A stretch of 40,669 bases of DNA from Caldilineaceae bacterium (GCA_020845455.1 JADLFO010000287.1:1-40669), one strand, 5' to 3'. Shown: positions 1-10,801, counted from the stretch's first letter. Translations and numbers: made by a program. Notes: generated by a model not told the origin, from the letters alone.

Positions 1-1770
1 GCGGATCACCGACAGCCCCGCCGCCACGATCACAAAAAAGAGCAGCACGCCCGCGCCCACAAAGACCGGCGGCAGGCTCGTATAGACCAGCTTCGAGATA
101 TCGACCGGCGCACGCGTCGGCGCGGGGATGGCGGTAGGCGCTGTCGTGGGGGCCGCGGTTGGCTCCGGCAACGGTGTATCGGTCGCTTCGGGCGGCGGGA
201 TCATCGCCACCTGGGTCGGCTCCAGCAAGGGGGCCGGCGTATCGGTCGGTGCGGGAGCGGCTGTTTCAGTGGGCATCGGAGCGGGCGTGCCGGTTGGCGG
301 CGCAGGTGTGGGTACATCCACCGCGACCACCGAAGCTTCCGTCGCCGCAGCTTCCGGCACCGAGATCGGGATGGTGGGCGAGAGCGCGTCTGACGCCGGC
401 CCCGGCACGGCCAAACTGATGGCCCCCGTCCCCTCGACCGCTGCAGGCGCTTCCGGCTGGACTTCAGCCGGGGTCTCGGTAGGGGTCGCCGTATCGGTAG
501 GCAGCGGCGTTTCCGTCACCGTGGCGGTTGGGGTTGGCGTATCGGTGGAGGTCGCCGTCTCTGTCGGCAGCGGCGTGTCGGTCGCCGTAGGCGTGGGCGT
601 GGGTGTGGCCGTATCGGTGGGGGTGGCCGTAGGCGTCGGCGTATCCGTCGGCGTGGCGGTCGGCGTCGGGATCGGCGTCGGCGTAGCCAGCGCGGCCTGC
701 ACATCCAGCGGCGGCATGGCCGAGATCGGGAAGAAGGTCAGCCCCTCGTCGTCGCTGCGCAGCACCCAATCGGTTGCCGTCGCCGCGTAGATCGTGCGCG
801 GGGCCTTGGGCGTGTTGGCGACCGCATAGACCACCCCGGCATAGGGCACGCCGTTGACGGCAGGCTGCTGCCAACTGTCGCCCACCCCGGCCCACAGCCC
901 GTTCTCGGTGGCGGCGACGATGCGCTGGCCTGTCTCCGCCAGGTCATAGACAATGGTGGCCGGGAAACCGGCTGCGGGCGTCCAGGTTTGACCGTCGGGG
1001 CTGGTATACAGCCCCTGGCCCGTGCCGGCGTAGATCAGATCGCCCATCGTGCCCAGGCTGAAGATGATCAGCGTATTGGGCAGACCGGGCACAAATTCCC
1101 ACACCGAGCTTTCCGGCAGCATCCGGTAAAGACCGGCATGAGTTCCGGCGTAGATCACGCCCTGATGGACGACAACCTCGCGCACACGCCGCGCTTCACC
1201 CGCCAGCCCTGCATCCAGCTTCTGCCAAATATCCCCCCCATTGGGGCTGCGAAAGACACCCTCATAGCGCGTCGAAGCGTAGAAGACCGTGACATTGCCC
1301 TCTTCGACCACCGAATACAACTCGCCGACCGCGGCGTTCTCGGCCAGCATCGCCTTGAAGCCGGGCAGTTCGGTCCAGGTCAGCCCGCCGTCGGCGCTGC
1401 GATACATATAGCCAAACCCGCCGTCGCCCGCCAACACCAGGTTGGGGTTCTGCGGGTCCGCCGCAAGCCCTGCGATCGAAACATTGGCCGCCATCCCCTG
1501 CCCCGACGCAGCCCAGCTCACGCCGCCGTCGCTGCTGCGATAGACATTCACAGGGTCAGGCGCGTTGAGCGTACCTGCCAACACCTCGTTGGGCTTGCCG
1601 GGGATCACGACCAAACTGATCGGTGCGTTGCGCGTGGGCACGACACCCTGGGCCTTGACCAGCACAGGCATCCACCAGGCGGCCAACAGCCCCAAGAGAA
1701 GCAAGAGCGGGAGAAATAGTCTAAACGATGCAGTTAGGCGCTGGGCGCAGCGCAGTCGAGTACCAGTCAC
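1..1770 (-). CDS. Secreted Asp-box (BNR/sialidase-like) beta-propeller protein with Thr/Pro stalk and C-terminal membrane anchor (3' end cut by window)
   Basis: Read on the minus strand, this frame stays open from about 1842 to the window edge. It begins with a basic stretch and a Leu-rich core ending near an AQG-like cleavage site, a probable signal peptide. It then shows five Asp-box repeats of the form S-x-D/N-G-G-x-T-W (for example [26 protein letters not shown]), typical of BNR/YCF48-like beta-propellers. A long Thr/Pro/Asp-rich segment follows (bases about 130-690), and finally a hydrophobic helix ([16 protein letters not shown]) that runs off the edge. I infer a propeller displayed outside the cell on a flexible stalk. 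No ATG precedes the signal peptide. GTG at 1770 gives a compact n-region with several Arg, and GTG at 1833 is an alternative; neither has a clear ribosome-binding site. The ligand is unknown. The stop codon lies outside the window. Confidence 0.75.
   Translation of the reverse strand, partial: MTGTRLRCAQRLTASFRLFLPLLLLLGLLAAWWMPVLVKAQGVVPTRNAPISLVVIPGKPNEVLAGTLNAPDPVNVYRSSDGGVSWAASGQGMAANVSIAGLAADPQNPNLVLAGDGGFGYMYRSADGGLTWTELPGFKAMLAENAAVGELYSVVEEGNVTVFYASTRYEGVFRSPNGGDIWQKLDAGLAGEARRVREVVVHQGVIYAGTHAGLYRMLPESSVWEFVPGLPNTLIIFSLGTMGDLIYAGTGQGLYTSPDGQTWTPAAGFPATIVYDLAETGQRIVAATENGLWAGVGDSWQQPAVNGVPYAGVVYAVANTPKAPRTIYAATATDWVLRSDDEGLTFFPISAMPPLDVQAALATPTPIPTPTATPTDTPTPTATPTDTATPTPTPTATDTPLPTETATSTDTPTPTATVTETPLPTDTATPTETPAEVQPEAPAAVEGTGAISLAVPGPASDALSPTIPISVPEAAATEASVVAVDVPTPAPPTGTPAPMPTETAAPAPTDTPAPLLEPTQVAMIPPPEATDTPLPEPTAAPTTAPTAIPAPTRAPVDISKLVYTSLPPVFVGAGVLLFFVIVAAGLSVIR
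476..690 (-). repeat. Low-complexity Thr/Pro-coding repeat in the stalk
   Basis: Degenerate 6- to 12-base repeats encode alternating [11 protein letters not shown]-type residues on the minus strand. On the plus strand the same DNA reads as Gly/Val/Ser-rich nonsense, which produces a spurious open frame. Such tracts are prone to slippage, so stalk length may vary between strains. Confidence 0.8.
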
Positions 1771-1901
1771 AAAGCACGCAATGAGAAGGTCAATGAGAGT
1801 GCCGAGGCCACCCCGCGCAAAGATGCGCTTCACACGCGGGTTTCACTAAGAAGACGCTCGGCCGGCCCAAAAAGACACGGGTGGTTGAAATCATCTCAGG
1901 C

Positions 1902-1951
1902 TTATGACAAAGCAAACGTCAAGGGGAGGGCAAAGTTCCCCCCCTTGACGT
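1902..1951 (-). terminator. Intrinsic terminator after nuoN of cluster 1
   Basis: ACGTCAAGGGG (1916-1926) pairs perfectly with CCCCTTGACGT (1941-1951), and inner G/C runs can extend the stem. On the minus strand the stem is followed by TTTGCTTTG, a T-rich tail. It lies 28 bases after the nuoN stop and separates cluster 1 from the propeller gene. Confidence 0.8.
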
Positions 1952-1978
1952 CGCAATGCAGCCGAACAGCGGTAGATT

Positions 1979-3481
1979 CTAGAGCATCGCCAGCAGTTGG
2001 CGCGAGGCGTCGTTCGCCCATTCAATGATATTCGGCGGATACAGCCCGATCCAGATCGTCGCGCCCACACAGAGCAGCACGATCAACTGCACTGGGACAG
2101 AGACCGAAACACGCGCCGGGCCGATATACTCGCCTTCCGGCGAGAAGAACATATAGCGCACAATGTTCAGATAGTAGAACGCGGCGATCCCGGCGTTGAT
2201 CAGCCCGATCCCCGCCAACCAGAAATACTGGTGCTGCACCGCCGCGCCAAAGACATAGAACTTGCCCACAAACCCGCCTGTCAGCGGGATGCCAGTCAGG
2301 CTCAACAAAAAGATGAACATAGCCCAGGCCAGCCCCGGCGAGCGCTGCCCCAGCCGCGCATAGGCCTCCAACTCATGCGACCCCGTATCCTCTTCCACCG
2401 CCAAAACGACCATAAAAGCGCCGATGTTGGTGAAGATATAGGCAAACAGGTAGAGCAACAGCCCGTTAAGGCCGTTCATACCCAACACGGTGATATCCGC
2501 CGCGCCGCCGGAGACGATCGCCGTCAGCCCCATCAGGATATAGCCCGCCTGGGCGACCGAGCTATAGGCGAGCATCCGCTTGACGCTAGTCTGGCGCAGC
2601 GCCATCAGGTTGCCCACGGTCATGGTCAGGATGCTGAGGCCGGCCAGGATCGGAACCCAGTCGACCCGATATGCGCCCAGGGCGACGATCAGCACGCGCG
2701 CCATCACCGCAAAACCCACCGTCTTGGACGCAGTCGACAGATAGGCCGTGATCGGCGTCGGCGCGCCGTCATAGATGTCCGGCGCCCACTGGTGAAACGG
2801 CGCCAGGCTGGCTTTGAAGCCAAACCCCACCAGCGTCAACAGCGCAGCCGGCAGGATGATGTTCTCCAAGTCGGTCGCATCAGTCAGCGCCTCGCCGATC
2901 GCCTGCAGGTCGAGCGACCCCGACGCGCCATAGAGCAAGCTCATGCCATAGAGCATCAGCGCCGAGGCCACCGAGCCATAGAGGAAGTACTTCACCCCCG
3001 CTTCGGCGCTGCGCCGGTCTTCGCGCAGATAGCCGGTCAGGATATAGCTGGTGATCGACAGGAACTCGATCCCCAAAAAGAGCAGCAGCAGGTTGTTGGC
3101 GCTCACCGTCACGCTCATGGCAAGCGTAACAAAGAGAAAGAGCGCCCAAAACTCGCCTGTGCCGCTGGTGGCGCGGCGGTTGATATAGCTGCCGCCGCCG
3201 ATCGCGACCAGCGTCATCCCCGTATAGACCACGATCTTGAGGAAGGTGGCGAACGGGTCCACGGCCACCATGCTCAACGCCACATAGGGTTCCATCCCCA
3301 GTTGCAGAATCACGCCCACCAGGCTGATGATCAGAAAGATCACAGTTACGGCCATAAAGCCGCTGCCTCTCTCGCGCTCCTGGCCCTGGGCCATGTCCAA
3401 CAACAGGATCAGGAGGCCGCCGATCAACAGGATGATCTCAGGCAGGATGCCGCCCAATGATCCGAAACCAATTTCGTTCAA
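1979..3481 (-). CDS. nuoN: NADH-quinone oxidoreductase subunit N, cluster 1
   Basis: Antiporter-like membrane subunit of complex I (500 aa, about 14 transmembrane helices, Proton_antipo_M family). The conserved helix-5 Glu lies in FLGIEFLSITSYIL. The Lys-bearing segment FGFKASLAPFHQWAPD and the APTPITAYLSTASKTVGF stretch are typical of NuoN. The start is TTG at 3481, preceded by AAGGGGG with 6 bases spacing; no better ATG exists. It begins 15 bases after nuoM and is the last gene of the cluster. It differs widely from the second NuoN at 25449-26906, so the pair is not a recent duplication. By family it carries one proton pathway, with quinone chemistry occurring elsewhere in the complex. Confidence 0.95.
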   Translation of the reverse strand: MNEIGFGSLGGILPEIILLIGGLLILLLDMAQGQERERGSGFMAVTVIFLIISLVGVILQLGMEPYVALSMVAVDPFATFLKIVVYTGMTLVAIGGGSYINRRATSGTGEFWALFLFVTLAMSVTVSANNLLLLFLGIEFLSITSYILTGYLREDRRSAEAGVKYFLYGSVASALMLYGMSLLYGASGSLDLQAIGEALTDATDLENIILPAALLTLVGFGFKASLAPFHQWAPDIYDGAPTPITAYLSTASKTVGFAVMARVLIVALGAYRVDWVPILAGLSILTMTVGNLMALRQTSVKRMLAYSSVAQAGYILMGLTAIVSGGAADITVLGMNGLNGLLLYLFAYIFTNIGAFMVVLAVEEDTGSHELEAYARLGQRSPGLAWAMFIFLLSLTGIPLTGGFVGKFYVFGAAVQHQYFWLAGIGLINAGIAAFYYLNIVRYMFFSPEGEYIGPARVSVSVPVQLIVLLCVGATIWIGLYPPNIIEWANDASRQLLAML

Positions 3482-3496
3482 GGTCAGCCCCCTTGG

Positions 3497-5104
<1,608 letters not shown>

Positions 5105-5185
5105 CGAATTATCCTCCGCAGATCCCTGTTTTGGAGTTCACAGTTCCGGAATCATTCTTGATTGCAGCTACGAACTCGACACGAC

Positions 5186-5220
5186 GTTCAACAATCAATT
5201 GATCAATCAGTTCAGAATCA
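5186..5220. repeat. Degenerate 12-bp tandem repeat, three units, in nuoM1 leader
   Basis: On the plus strand the units are GTTCAACAATCA (5186-5197), ATTGATCAATCA (5198-5209) and GTTCAGAATCA (5210-5220). They lie in the 151-base spacer between nuoL1 and nuoM1, about 80 bases before the nuoM1 start. Confidence 0.6.
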
Positions 5221-5255
5221 GCGCACCGGTTGCGCGGCGCTCCGCCTCAGCCCGC

Positions 5256-7502
5256 CTAGACCAGCGTCAGAATGATCGGCATCGCCTTCAACAACAGCCA
5301 CACGGTCACCGTCACCACTGCCACCAATAGATAGACCTGGACATGGCCGTCTTGGGTGGTGCGCAGCACGCGGCCCATACGGTCGGATACCCGGGCAAAG
5401 CCGTTGACTACACCGTCCACGACAAACAGGTCAAAGGCGGCCCAGAAGCCCGCCAGCCAGACCGTCACCCGCCCGATCCCGTTGACGATGGGGTCGATCA
5501 CCCACAGGTCGTCCACCCAATAGAGAAACTTGGAGAGGCCAATCGTGAAAGGGATGATGGTGTAGCGGTAGAACTCGTCTACATAGTACTTGTTGTAGAA
5601 CAAGACCCAAATAGGGCCGAGCAGCCGGCGCAGCGGGTCGATCTGCCCCACAGCCAGCCCGCGGCCATAGACCAGGAAGCCCACCAGCAGCCCGCCCAAG
5701 GCCACCACCAACGAGGTCGCCAGCGGCACAATGTTGAACTCCGGGTGCGCCACATGGAAGCCCTGATACTCGATATACGGCTCCAGAAAATGCTCCAGCC
5801 AGTTGGGAACGATCCCGCCCAAGCCGGGGAAGCTCGCCGGGATGCCGATCCAGCCCAGCGCAATCGCAAAGGGTGTGATCAGGATCAGCGGCCAGGTCAT
5901 CGAGCGCACGCTCTCCGGCGCATACACCGCGCCTTCGGTGCGCGGCTTGCCCAAGAAAGTCAGCCCGATCTGGCGGGCAGTGTAGAAGGCCGTCAGGAAG
6001 GCCGCCACCGCCAGCGTGACAAAGACCCAGATATTCTCACCATACCAGGCAGAGGCCAGGATTTCGTCCTTGGACCAGAAGCCCGCAGTCAGCAGCGGGA
6101 AGCCGCTCAGCGCCAGCCCGCCGATGATAAAGGTCCAGCCGGTGATGGGCATACGGCTCAACAGCCCACCCATGTTACGCATATCCTGCGCGTCAGTAGG
6201 GTTGAGCGCGCCGTCGGGCCGCACGATCAAGAGCGGCGCAACCACATGGCCCTCTTCGCTGACGGTGTCCTCATGCGCATCATGCCCGTGGGTATGGGCA
6301 TGATGGAAGCCATGCTCCACCCCGTGGATCACGCTGCCCGACCCCAGGAAGAGCAGCGCTTTGAAAAAGGCATGGGTGAGCAGATGGAAGAGCGCCGCCA
6401 CATAGGCGCCGATGCCGATGGCCGCCACCATATAGCCCAACTGGCTGATGGTGGAATAGGCCAGCACGCGCTTGATGTCCCATTGCGCCACGGCAATCGT
6501 CGAGGCGAAGATCGCCGTGAACGCGCCGATAAACGCCACAAAGTGCATCGTACCGGGCGAGGCTTCGCCTGCGGCATAGAAGAGCGGGAACATGCGCACC
6601 AAGAGGAAGACGCCGGCGGAGACCATGGTAGCGGCATGGATCAGGGCGGAGACCGGAGTCGGGCCTTCCATGGCGTCGGGCAACCAGACGTGCAGCGGGA
6701 ACTGCGAGCTTTTACCCACCGTCCCAAAGAAGATCAAAACCGCGATCAGCGCGATCCACGGCACGGTCAGGTTGAGCACCGGCACGGTGACCATCTGCTG
6801 GGCCAGATGCTCCAGGTTTTCCATACGCAGCACTTCGTTGAAGTGCAGCGAACTGGGCGTGCTCTTGAAGTAGAGCAGCATCATGCCGATGAACATGATC
6901 GTATCGCCGACGCGCGTGGTGAAGAACGCCTTGACCGCGGCATCGCGCGCCGTCGGCTTCTCATACCAGAAGCCGATCAGCAGATAGGAACACAACCCCA
7001 TGATCTCCCAGAAGACAAAGAAGGTGATCAGCGAGTTGGAGACTACCAGCCCCAGCATGCCGGTCGCAAAAAGGCTGATATAGGCCATAAAACGGCTGTA
7101 GCGCGGGTCGCGGCCCTGGCTGTATGAAACCGGATATAGCTCCGGATTCAGATGGCCCGGAAAGGTCATGTAGCCGCTGGCATAGATGAAGATCATCAGC
7201 AGCAGAAACGAGACCATAAACAGCATCAGCGCGTTGGCCGGGTCCACTTGGTAGCCGATGATCAGGTCGACAGTGCCGGTGGGGATGCGGTACAGCTCGC
7301 CATAGACCGGGTGCTCGCCAAACAGGTCGGTCGTAAAGGCGACAAACGCGATCGGCCAACTGAGTAGAAAACCAAACCCAGCGCCCAAGATCGCGGTCAG
7401 CGCGCTGACCGTCTTGTTGCCGTTGAGGAAAAGGATGATCGCAACAAAGGCTAGGAAGGTCGGGATCGGCACCAGCCAGGCGATATTGAGAAATCCTTCC
7501 AT
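5256..7502 (-). CDS. nuoL: NADH-quinone oxidoreductase subunit L, cluster 1, with His-rich loop insertion
   Basis: Largest antiporter-like subunit (748 aa from ATG 7502; an ATG 14 codons upstream is possible but lacks an equally good site). [20 protein letters not shown] holds the helix-5 Glu, and [20 protein letters not shown] holds the Lys and matches NuoL. After [10 protein letters not shown] there is an insertion of about 50 residues, absent from the second NuoL, with the His-rich core [13 protein letters not shown] (bases about 6240-6325), before the [10 protein letters not shown] segment. The C-terminus continues through the long lateral helix region expected of NuoL. AGG lies about 9 bases before ATG 7502. 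The protein is over 100 residues longer than its cluster 2 counterpart (631 aa). Confidence 0.95.
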   Translation of the reverse strand: MEGFLNIAWLVPIPTFLAFVAIILFLNGNKTVSALTAILGAGFGFLLSWPIAFVAFTTDLFGEHPVYGELYRIPTGTVDLIIGYQVDPANALMLFMVSFLLLMIFIYASGYMTFPGHLNPELYPVSYSQGRDPRYSRFMAYISLFATGMLGLVVSNSLITFFVFWEIMGLCSYLLIGFWYEKPTARDAAVKAFFTTRVGDTIMFIGMMLLYFKSTPSSLHFNEVLRMENLEHLAQQMVTVPVLNLTVPWIALIAVLIFFGTVGKSSQFPLHVWLPDAMEGPTPVSALIHAATMVSAGVFLLVRMFPLFYAAGEASPGTMHFVAFIGAFTAIFASTIAVAQWDIKRVLAYSTISQLGYMVAAIGIGAYVAALFHLLTHAFFKALLFLGSGSVIHGVEHGFHHAHTHGHDAHEDTVSEEGHVVAPLLIVRPDGALNPTDAQDMRNMGGLLSRMPITGWTFIIGGLALSGFPLLTAGFWSKDEILASAWYGENIWVFVTLAVAAFLTAFYTARQIGLTFLGKPRTEGAVYAPESVRSMTWPLILITPFAIALGWIGIPASFPGLGGIVPNWLEHFLEPYIEYQGFHVAHPEFNIVPLATSLVVALGGLLVGFLVYGRGLAVGQIDPLRRLLGPIWVLFYNKYYVDEFYRYTIIPFTIGLSKFLYWVDDLWVIDPIVNGIGRVTVWLAGFWAAFDLFVVDGVVNGFARVSDRMGRVLRTTQDGHVQVYLLVAVVTVTVWLLLKAMPIILTLV

Positions 7503-7653
7503 TCGTTCAACCTCGCTTTGCGTTCCAGGAATGAATCTGCGCACACCGCCGCCGCGCCCCAGATGCGCGTAGGCCCGGTTGCCTCAGGAAAATGACTGTT
7601 CCAGATAATGAGTCCACAGACAGCCGCTCAAACGGCGGTTGTCGAACTGCGCC

Positions 7654-8028
7654 TCACGGCGAATCGCTGTGCGGCCCCCCGCCGGCACGCCCGCGCATCA
7701 GGTTGCCGACAAAGTAGCCCAGCAACCCACCCCCCAACGCCAGGGCCAAGAAGACCAGGTCGTTGCCGGCTTGCAGCACAGTGCCGATGCCAATAAAGAG
7801 CGCCGCCCCGCCAAAGGCGTAGAACAACAGCGCCGTGTGTTCCGCCTTGCGCCGCTGCGCCTCGGCCAACAACTGGGCCGTATCTCGATAGCCCGGCTGA
7901 TACTTGGCGATCTCCTTGAGCGCGTGGATGGCCCCCGTGTAGTTTCCCTGCTGCATCTTCGTCTGCGCCAATGTATAGAGAAACTCACACTGTTCATCCA
8001 GCGAGCCGGTGAGCAGCGTCTTGGCCAT
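7654..8028 (-). CDS. Small TPR-like protein with two C-terminal membrane helices, inside complex I cluster 1
   Basis: A 124-aa protein between nuoK1 and nuoL1, 18 bases after the nuoK1 stop and on the same strand. Residues 12-47 form a TPR-like helix pair (FLYTLAQTKMQQGNYTGAI, then LKEIAKYQPGYRDT). A charged amphipathic helix follows (LLAEAQRRKAEH), then two hydrophobic helices (about 65-86 and 90-111) and a short Gly/Arg tail. It is not a standard Nuo subunit. The layout suggests a cytoplasmic protein-binding domain tethered to the membrane. The operon position suggests a role in assembling or modifying the cluster 1 complex, which is inference only. ATG at 8028 has no strong ribosome-binding site, so translational coupling to nuoK1 is possible. 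Confidence 0.85.
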   Translation of the reverse strand: MAKTLLTGSLDEQCEFLYTLAQTKMQQGNYTGAIHALKEIAKYQPGYRDTAQLLAEAQRRKAEHTALLFYAFGGAALFIGIGTVLQAGNDLVFLALALGGGLLGYFVGNLMRGRAGGGPHSDSP

Positions 8029-8046
8029 AGCCGGGTTGGGCGCGCC

Positions 8047-8358
8047 TTAGCCGCGCAGCGTGTCCAGGTCGTCCAGGTTGACCGTGCGGCGGCCCCGATA
8101 GACCGAGATGATCAGCGCCAGCCCCACCGCCACTTCCGCCGCAGCAATGGCGATCACAAAGATGGCAAAGGCCTGCCCGTCCAACGCCTCGACCGAGTTA
8201 CCATAGCGCCAAAAGGCGAGCAGGTTGATGTTGACCGCATTGAGCATTAACTCAATGCCCATCAAGGCGGCAATGGCGTTGCGCCGCGCCAGAGCCGTAT
8301 ATAGCCCGGTGCAGAACAGAAAGGTCGATAGGAGCAGATACCAATTCAAAGGAACCAT
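8047..8358 (-). CDS. nuoK: NADH-quinone oxidoreductase subunit K, cluster 1
   Basis: Three-helix membrane subunit (103 aa) homologous to MrpC. Both conserved membrane Glu residues are visible, in ALMGIELMLNAVNINLLAF and IAIAAAEVAVGLALI. ATG at 8358 follows AAAAGGATGAACGC, and this ribosome-binding segment is the last of four 16-bp tandem copies. The length equals the family norm (about 100 aa). Confidence 0.95.
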   Translation of the reverse strand: MVPLNWYLLLSTFLFCTGLYTALARRNAIAALMGIELMLNAVNINLLAFWRYGNSVEALDGQAFAIFVIAIAAAEVAVGLALIISVYRGRRTVNLDDLDTLRG

Positions 8359-8420
8359 GCGTTCATCCTTTTGGGCGTATACCCTCTTGGACGTTTACCC
8401 TCTTGGGCGTTCATCCGCTT
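8357..8420. repeat. 16-bp tandem repeat, four units, duplicating the nuoK1 ribosome-binding site
   Basis: Units on the plus strand are ATGCGTTCATCCTTTT (8357-8372), GGGCGTATACCCTCTT (8373-8388), GGACGTTTACCCTCTT (8389-8404) and GGGCGTTCATCCGCTT (8405-8420), with a partial fifth (GGGTGTCGTT). In the nuoK1 sense each unit carries a purine-rich block such as AAGAGGGT or AAAAGGAT, so several Shine-Dalgarno-like sequences lie in tandem before one start codon. Confidence 0.85.
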
Positions 8421-8504
8421 GGGTGTCGTTCGCAAGCTGCAAGGCCACGCCACGGGCAGACCGGAGACGCGCCGCAGCCGCCATCTACCCGGCAGTCGTC
8501 TGGA

Positions 8505-9038
8505 TCAACGGTCGCGCGCCAGCATCAGCGCGCCGGCCAGCGCCACCAACAGCAGCAGCGCCGTCAGCTCAAACGGGACCAGATAGGTCGTGACAAAAAG
8601 CTGGCCCAACATGGCGATGAGCGTCTCGCCATCGGGCAACGCCGCGCCGACCTCCGGCCAACCGGTGTGGGTCAAGATGCCGCCCAAGACAAAGAAGAGC
8701 AGCAGCGACATGATCGCAACCGTCAAACGCTGGGCATTGCTCGGCGAGGTGATGCCAAACATCATGCCGCGCGTCAGCATGACGGCAAAGATGATCAACG
8801 TAGCGATCGCCCCCACATAGATCAGCACTTGGCTCACCGCCAAAAACTCGGCCTCCAGCAGCGCATAGACCCCGGCGACCCCCAAAAAGGTCCCCGCCAG
8901 CCCCAAGGCATTGTGGAACAGGTTGGGCGCCAGCGCCACAATCAGCGCCATAATCACGACAAACCCGGCCAAGGCCAGAAAGACCAATTGTTGGAGGGTC
9001 GGCAGGGTGAACGACAGGCTCTGCAATAGTTCAGACAT
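8505..9038 (-). CDS. nuoJ: NADH-quinone oxidoreductase subunit J, cluster 1
   Basis: Five-helix membrane subunit (177 aa) of the complex I membrane arm. The third helix, [20 protein letters not shown], contains the conserved Tyr-x-Gly of the pi-bulge helix involved in coupling quinone chemistry to pumping (family knowledge). ATG at 9038 follows AAGGTAGAAACGCT, whose 13-bp block is exactly duplicated upstream. A 146-base spacer filled partly by tandem repeats separates it from nuoK1. Confidence 0.94.
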   Translation of the reverse strand: MSELLQSLSFTLPTLQQLVFLALAGFVVIMALIVALAPNLFHNALGLAGTFLGVAGVYALLEAEFLAVSQVLIYVGAIATLIIFAVMLTRGMMFGITSPSNAQRLTVAIMSLLLFFVLGGILTHTGWPEVGAALPDGETLIAMLGQLFVTTYLVPFELTALLLLVALAGALMLARDR

Positions 9039-9039
9039 A

Positions 9040-9065
9040 GCGTTTCTACCTTGCGTTTCTACCTT
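9040..9065. repeat. Exact 13-bp tandem duplication of the nuoJ1 ribosome-binding region
   Basis: GCGTTTCTACCTT occurs at 9040-9052 and again at 9053-9065. In the nuoJ1 sense this is AAGGTAGAAACGC twice, with the second copy ending one base before the ATG. The adjoining 9066-9130 holds looser copies of a CTGAGTNAG motif (minus strand) spaced 14-17 bases apart, filling the rest of the nuoH1-nuoJ1 spacer. Confidence 0.9.
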
Positions 9066-9134
9066 ACTCAGACAGTCTCACTCAGACAGCTATCTGACTC
9101 AAACGGTGGCCTGACTCAAGCAACAGCCTGACCT

Positions 9135-10358
9135 CTAGTCGCCCGAGGGCGATACAGGCCGCATCGTGCCGATCAACGATTTTGGCTGGAAGGCGCGCTT
9201 GGTGCGGATCTGCTCCCGGCGGAAGTAGCCGGCCAGCGTGACGCCCATCACCGCCAGCGCCACAATATTGCCGATAAAGATCACCACATACTGCATCCAG
9301 GTCGCCACCGGCAGCTTGAGCGCGATCATCTGCCACAGGATCAACACCAGCATCAGCGGCACCGCCACCTTCCAAGCAAAGGCCATCATCTGGTCGATGC
9401 GCACGCGCGGGAAGGTCCCCTTGATCCACTGCACCACCATATAGAGGGCAAAGGCCTTGGCAAAGAAGTAGACCACGCCCAGGATCGGGAGTTGATCCAC
9501 AAACGGCCCCTGCCAGCCGCCCAAGAAGAGCACCACCGCAATCGCCCCCAGGAAGAAGCTGTTGAGGAACTGGCCCAGGAAGAACATGGCGAACTTCATG
9601 CCCGAATATTCAATGTGGAAACCGGCGATCAGCTCCGACTCCGCTTCCAACAGGTCAAACGGCGTCTGCTCGCCTTCAGCCAAGGCCGCCGTGAAGTAGA
9701 CCAAGAAAACCGCGGGCATGACAAAGCCGATCCAGCCCAACCCCAGGTTAAAGCCAAAGATCTCCAGCCGCTGGAACTGGGCAAGGCCGTTCATGCGCAT
9801 CGTGCCTGCCAGCAGCACAGGTGCAAACATGGCGAGCACCATCGGGATCTCATAGCTCATCAACTGCGCCACGACGCGGGACCCGGCCAGCAGCGCATAT
9901 TTGTTGTTGCTGCTCCAGCCCGCCATAATCGCGGCGAAGATGCCCACCGACCCCAAGGCCACCAGATAGAGCACGCCCACATTGAGGTCCACACCGATCA
10001 GACCATTGGCAAAGGGGATCACCCCCACCGACATGATCACGCCGAAGACGGTCAACAGCGGCGCCAGCGTATAGGCGATAATATCCGCCTCTGCGGGGCG
10101 AATATCCTCCTTAGTGAGCAGTTTGGCCGCGTCGGCCACACCCTGCCAAATGCCCCACGGCCCGGCGCGGTTGGGACCCAGACGGTCTTGGAAGCGGCCC
10201 AATGACTTGCGCGTGATATGGATCAGCACCAGCGCCAAAGCGGGCGCAGCGCCGGCCAATACCAAGGCCCCCACAAAGAAAGTGATCCCAAGCGCCCACT
10301 CATCGGGCAGCCCCAGATTCATCAGCCACTTGGAAAGGGCGGAACTCCAGTCCAGCAT
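9135..10358 (-). CDS. nuoH: NADH-quinone oxidoreductase subunit H, cluster 1, with altered quinone-site residues
   Basis: Membrane subunit forming most of the quinone chamber (407 aa). [20 protein letters not shown] and [19 protein letters not shown] are diagnostic. Two positions depart from the family and from the cluster 2 copy: [10 protein letters not shown] (Gln231) where NuoH2 has AEANRSPFDL, and FFLGQFLNS (Gln263) where NuoH2 has FFMAEYINM. ATG at 10358 follows GGAGGATCCA, a strong site. It is about 80 residues longer than NuoH2 (328 aa). Part of the excess is a basic C-terminal tail ending in [18 protein letters not shown]. The typical GGWQGP and [15 protein letters not shown] segments remain. 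Confidence 0.95.
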   Translation of the reverse strand: MLDWSSALSKWLMNLGLPDEWALGITFFVGALVLAGAAPALALVLIHITRKSLGRFQDRLGPNRAGPWGIWQGVADAAKLLTKEDIRPAEADIIAYTLAPLLTVFGVIMSVGVIPFANGLIGVDLNVGVLYLVALGSVGIFAAIMAGWSSNNKYALLAGSRVVAQLMSYEIPMVLAMFAPVLLAGTMRMNGLAQFQRLEIFGFNLGLGWIGFVMPAVFLVYFTAALAEGEQTPFDLLEAESELIAGFHIEYSGMKFAMFFLGQFLNSFFLGAIAVVLFLGGWQGPFVDQLPILGVVYFFAKAFALYMVVQWIKGTFPRVRIDQMMAFAWKVAVPLMLVLILWQMIALKLPVATWMQYVVIFIGNIVALAVMGVTLAGYFRREQIRTKRAFQPKSLIGTMRPVSPSGD

Positions 10359-10444
10359 TGGATCCTCCAGCGTGTCACAATCCCGATGACGAGATCAGGC
10401 GTTCAAAACAGCATCGACAAGCCAGCCGGCGCAAAGCGGCCGGT

Positions 10445-10801
10445 CTATTGCCACTCCAACGCACCCTTGCGCCATTCCAAGAACAGACCCAACAGCAGGA
10501 TGATGACGAAGGTAGCCGTCGCCGCGACCCCGAACAGGCTCAGTTGGTCAAAAGCCAGGGCGATGGGAAAGAGGAAGATGACCTCCACATCGAAGATCAA
10601 GAAGATCAGCGCGATCAAATAGTACTGCGCTCGAAACTGCACCCAGGTATCGCCAATCGTCTCAATACCGCTCTCATAGGTCGAAGTCTTGATTGGGTCG
10701 GGGCGCCGCGGCCCTAACAACATCCCCAGCCCCACAGCCGCCACCGGCACTGTAAAGGCCAATACGCTGAGGATCAAGATAAACGCATAGTTTTCCAGCA
10801 T
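10445..10801 (-). CDS. nuoA: NADH-quinone oxidoreductase subunit A, cluster 1
   Basis: Three-helix membrane subunit (118 aa). TYESGIETIGDTWVQF and FLIFDVEVIFLFP are the conserved loop and acidic helix of NuoA; the loop resembles the NdhC-like YESG type rather than the cluster 2 copy (YESGIIPFHDARRPF). ATG at 10801 follows GGAG with about 10 bases spacing. An upstream in-frame ATG at 10876 would add 25 residues unlike any NuoA, so it is not preferred. It is the first gene of cluster 1. Confidence 0.94.
   Translation of the reverse strand: MLENYAFILILSVLAFTVPVAAVGLGMLLGPRRPDPIKTSTYESGIETIGDTWVQFRAQYYLIALIFLIFDVEVIFLFPIALAFDQLSLFGVAATATFVIILLLGLFLEWRKGALEWQ

Noticed and set aside
128-790. Long plus-strand open frame rich in Gly, Val and Ser
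   Set aside because: It is the antisense reading of the Thr/Pro stalk; the minus-strand frame has a signal peptide, Asp boxes and a membrane anchor.
8357-8430. CRISPR-like array
   Set aside because: The units are adjacent 16-mers without spacers, located at a gene start, and no cas genes are nearby.
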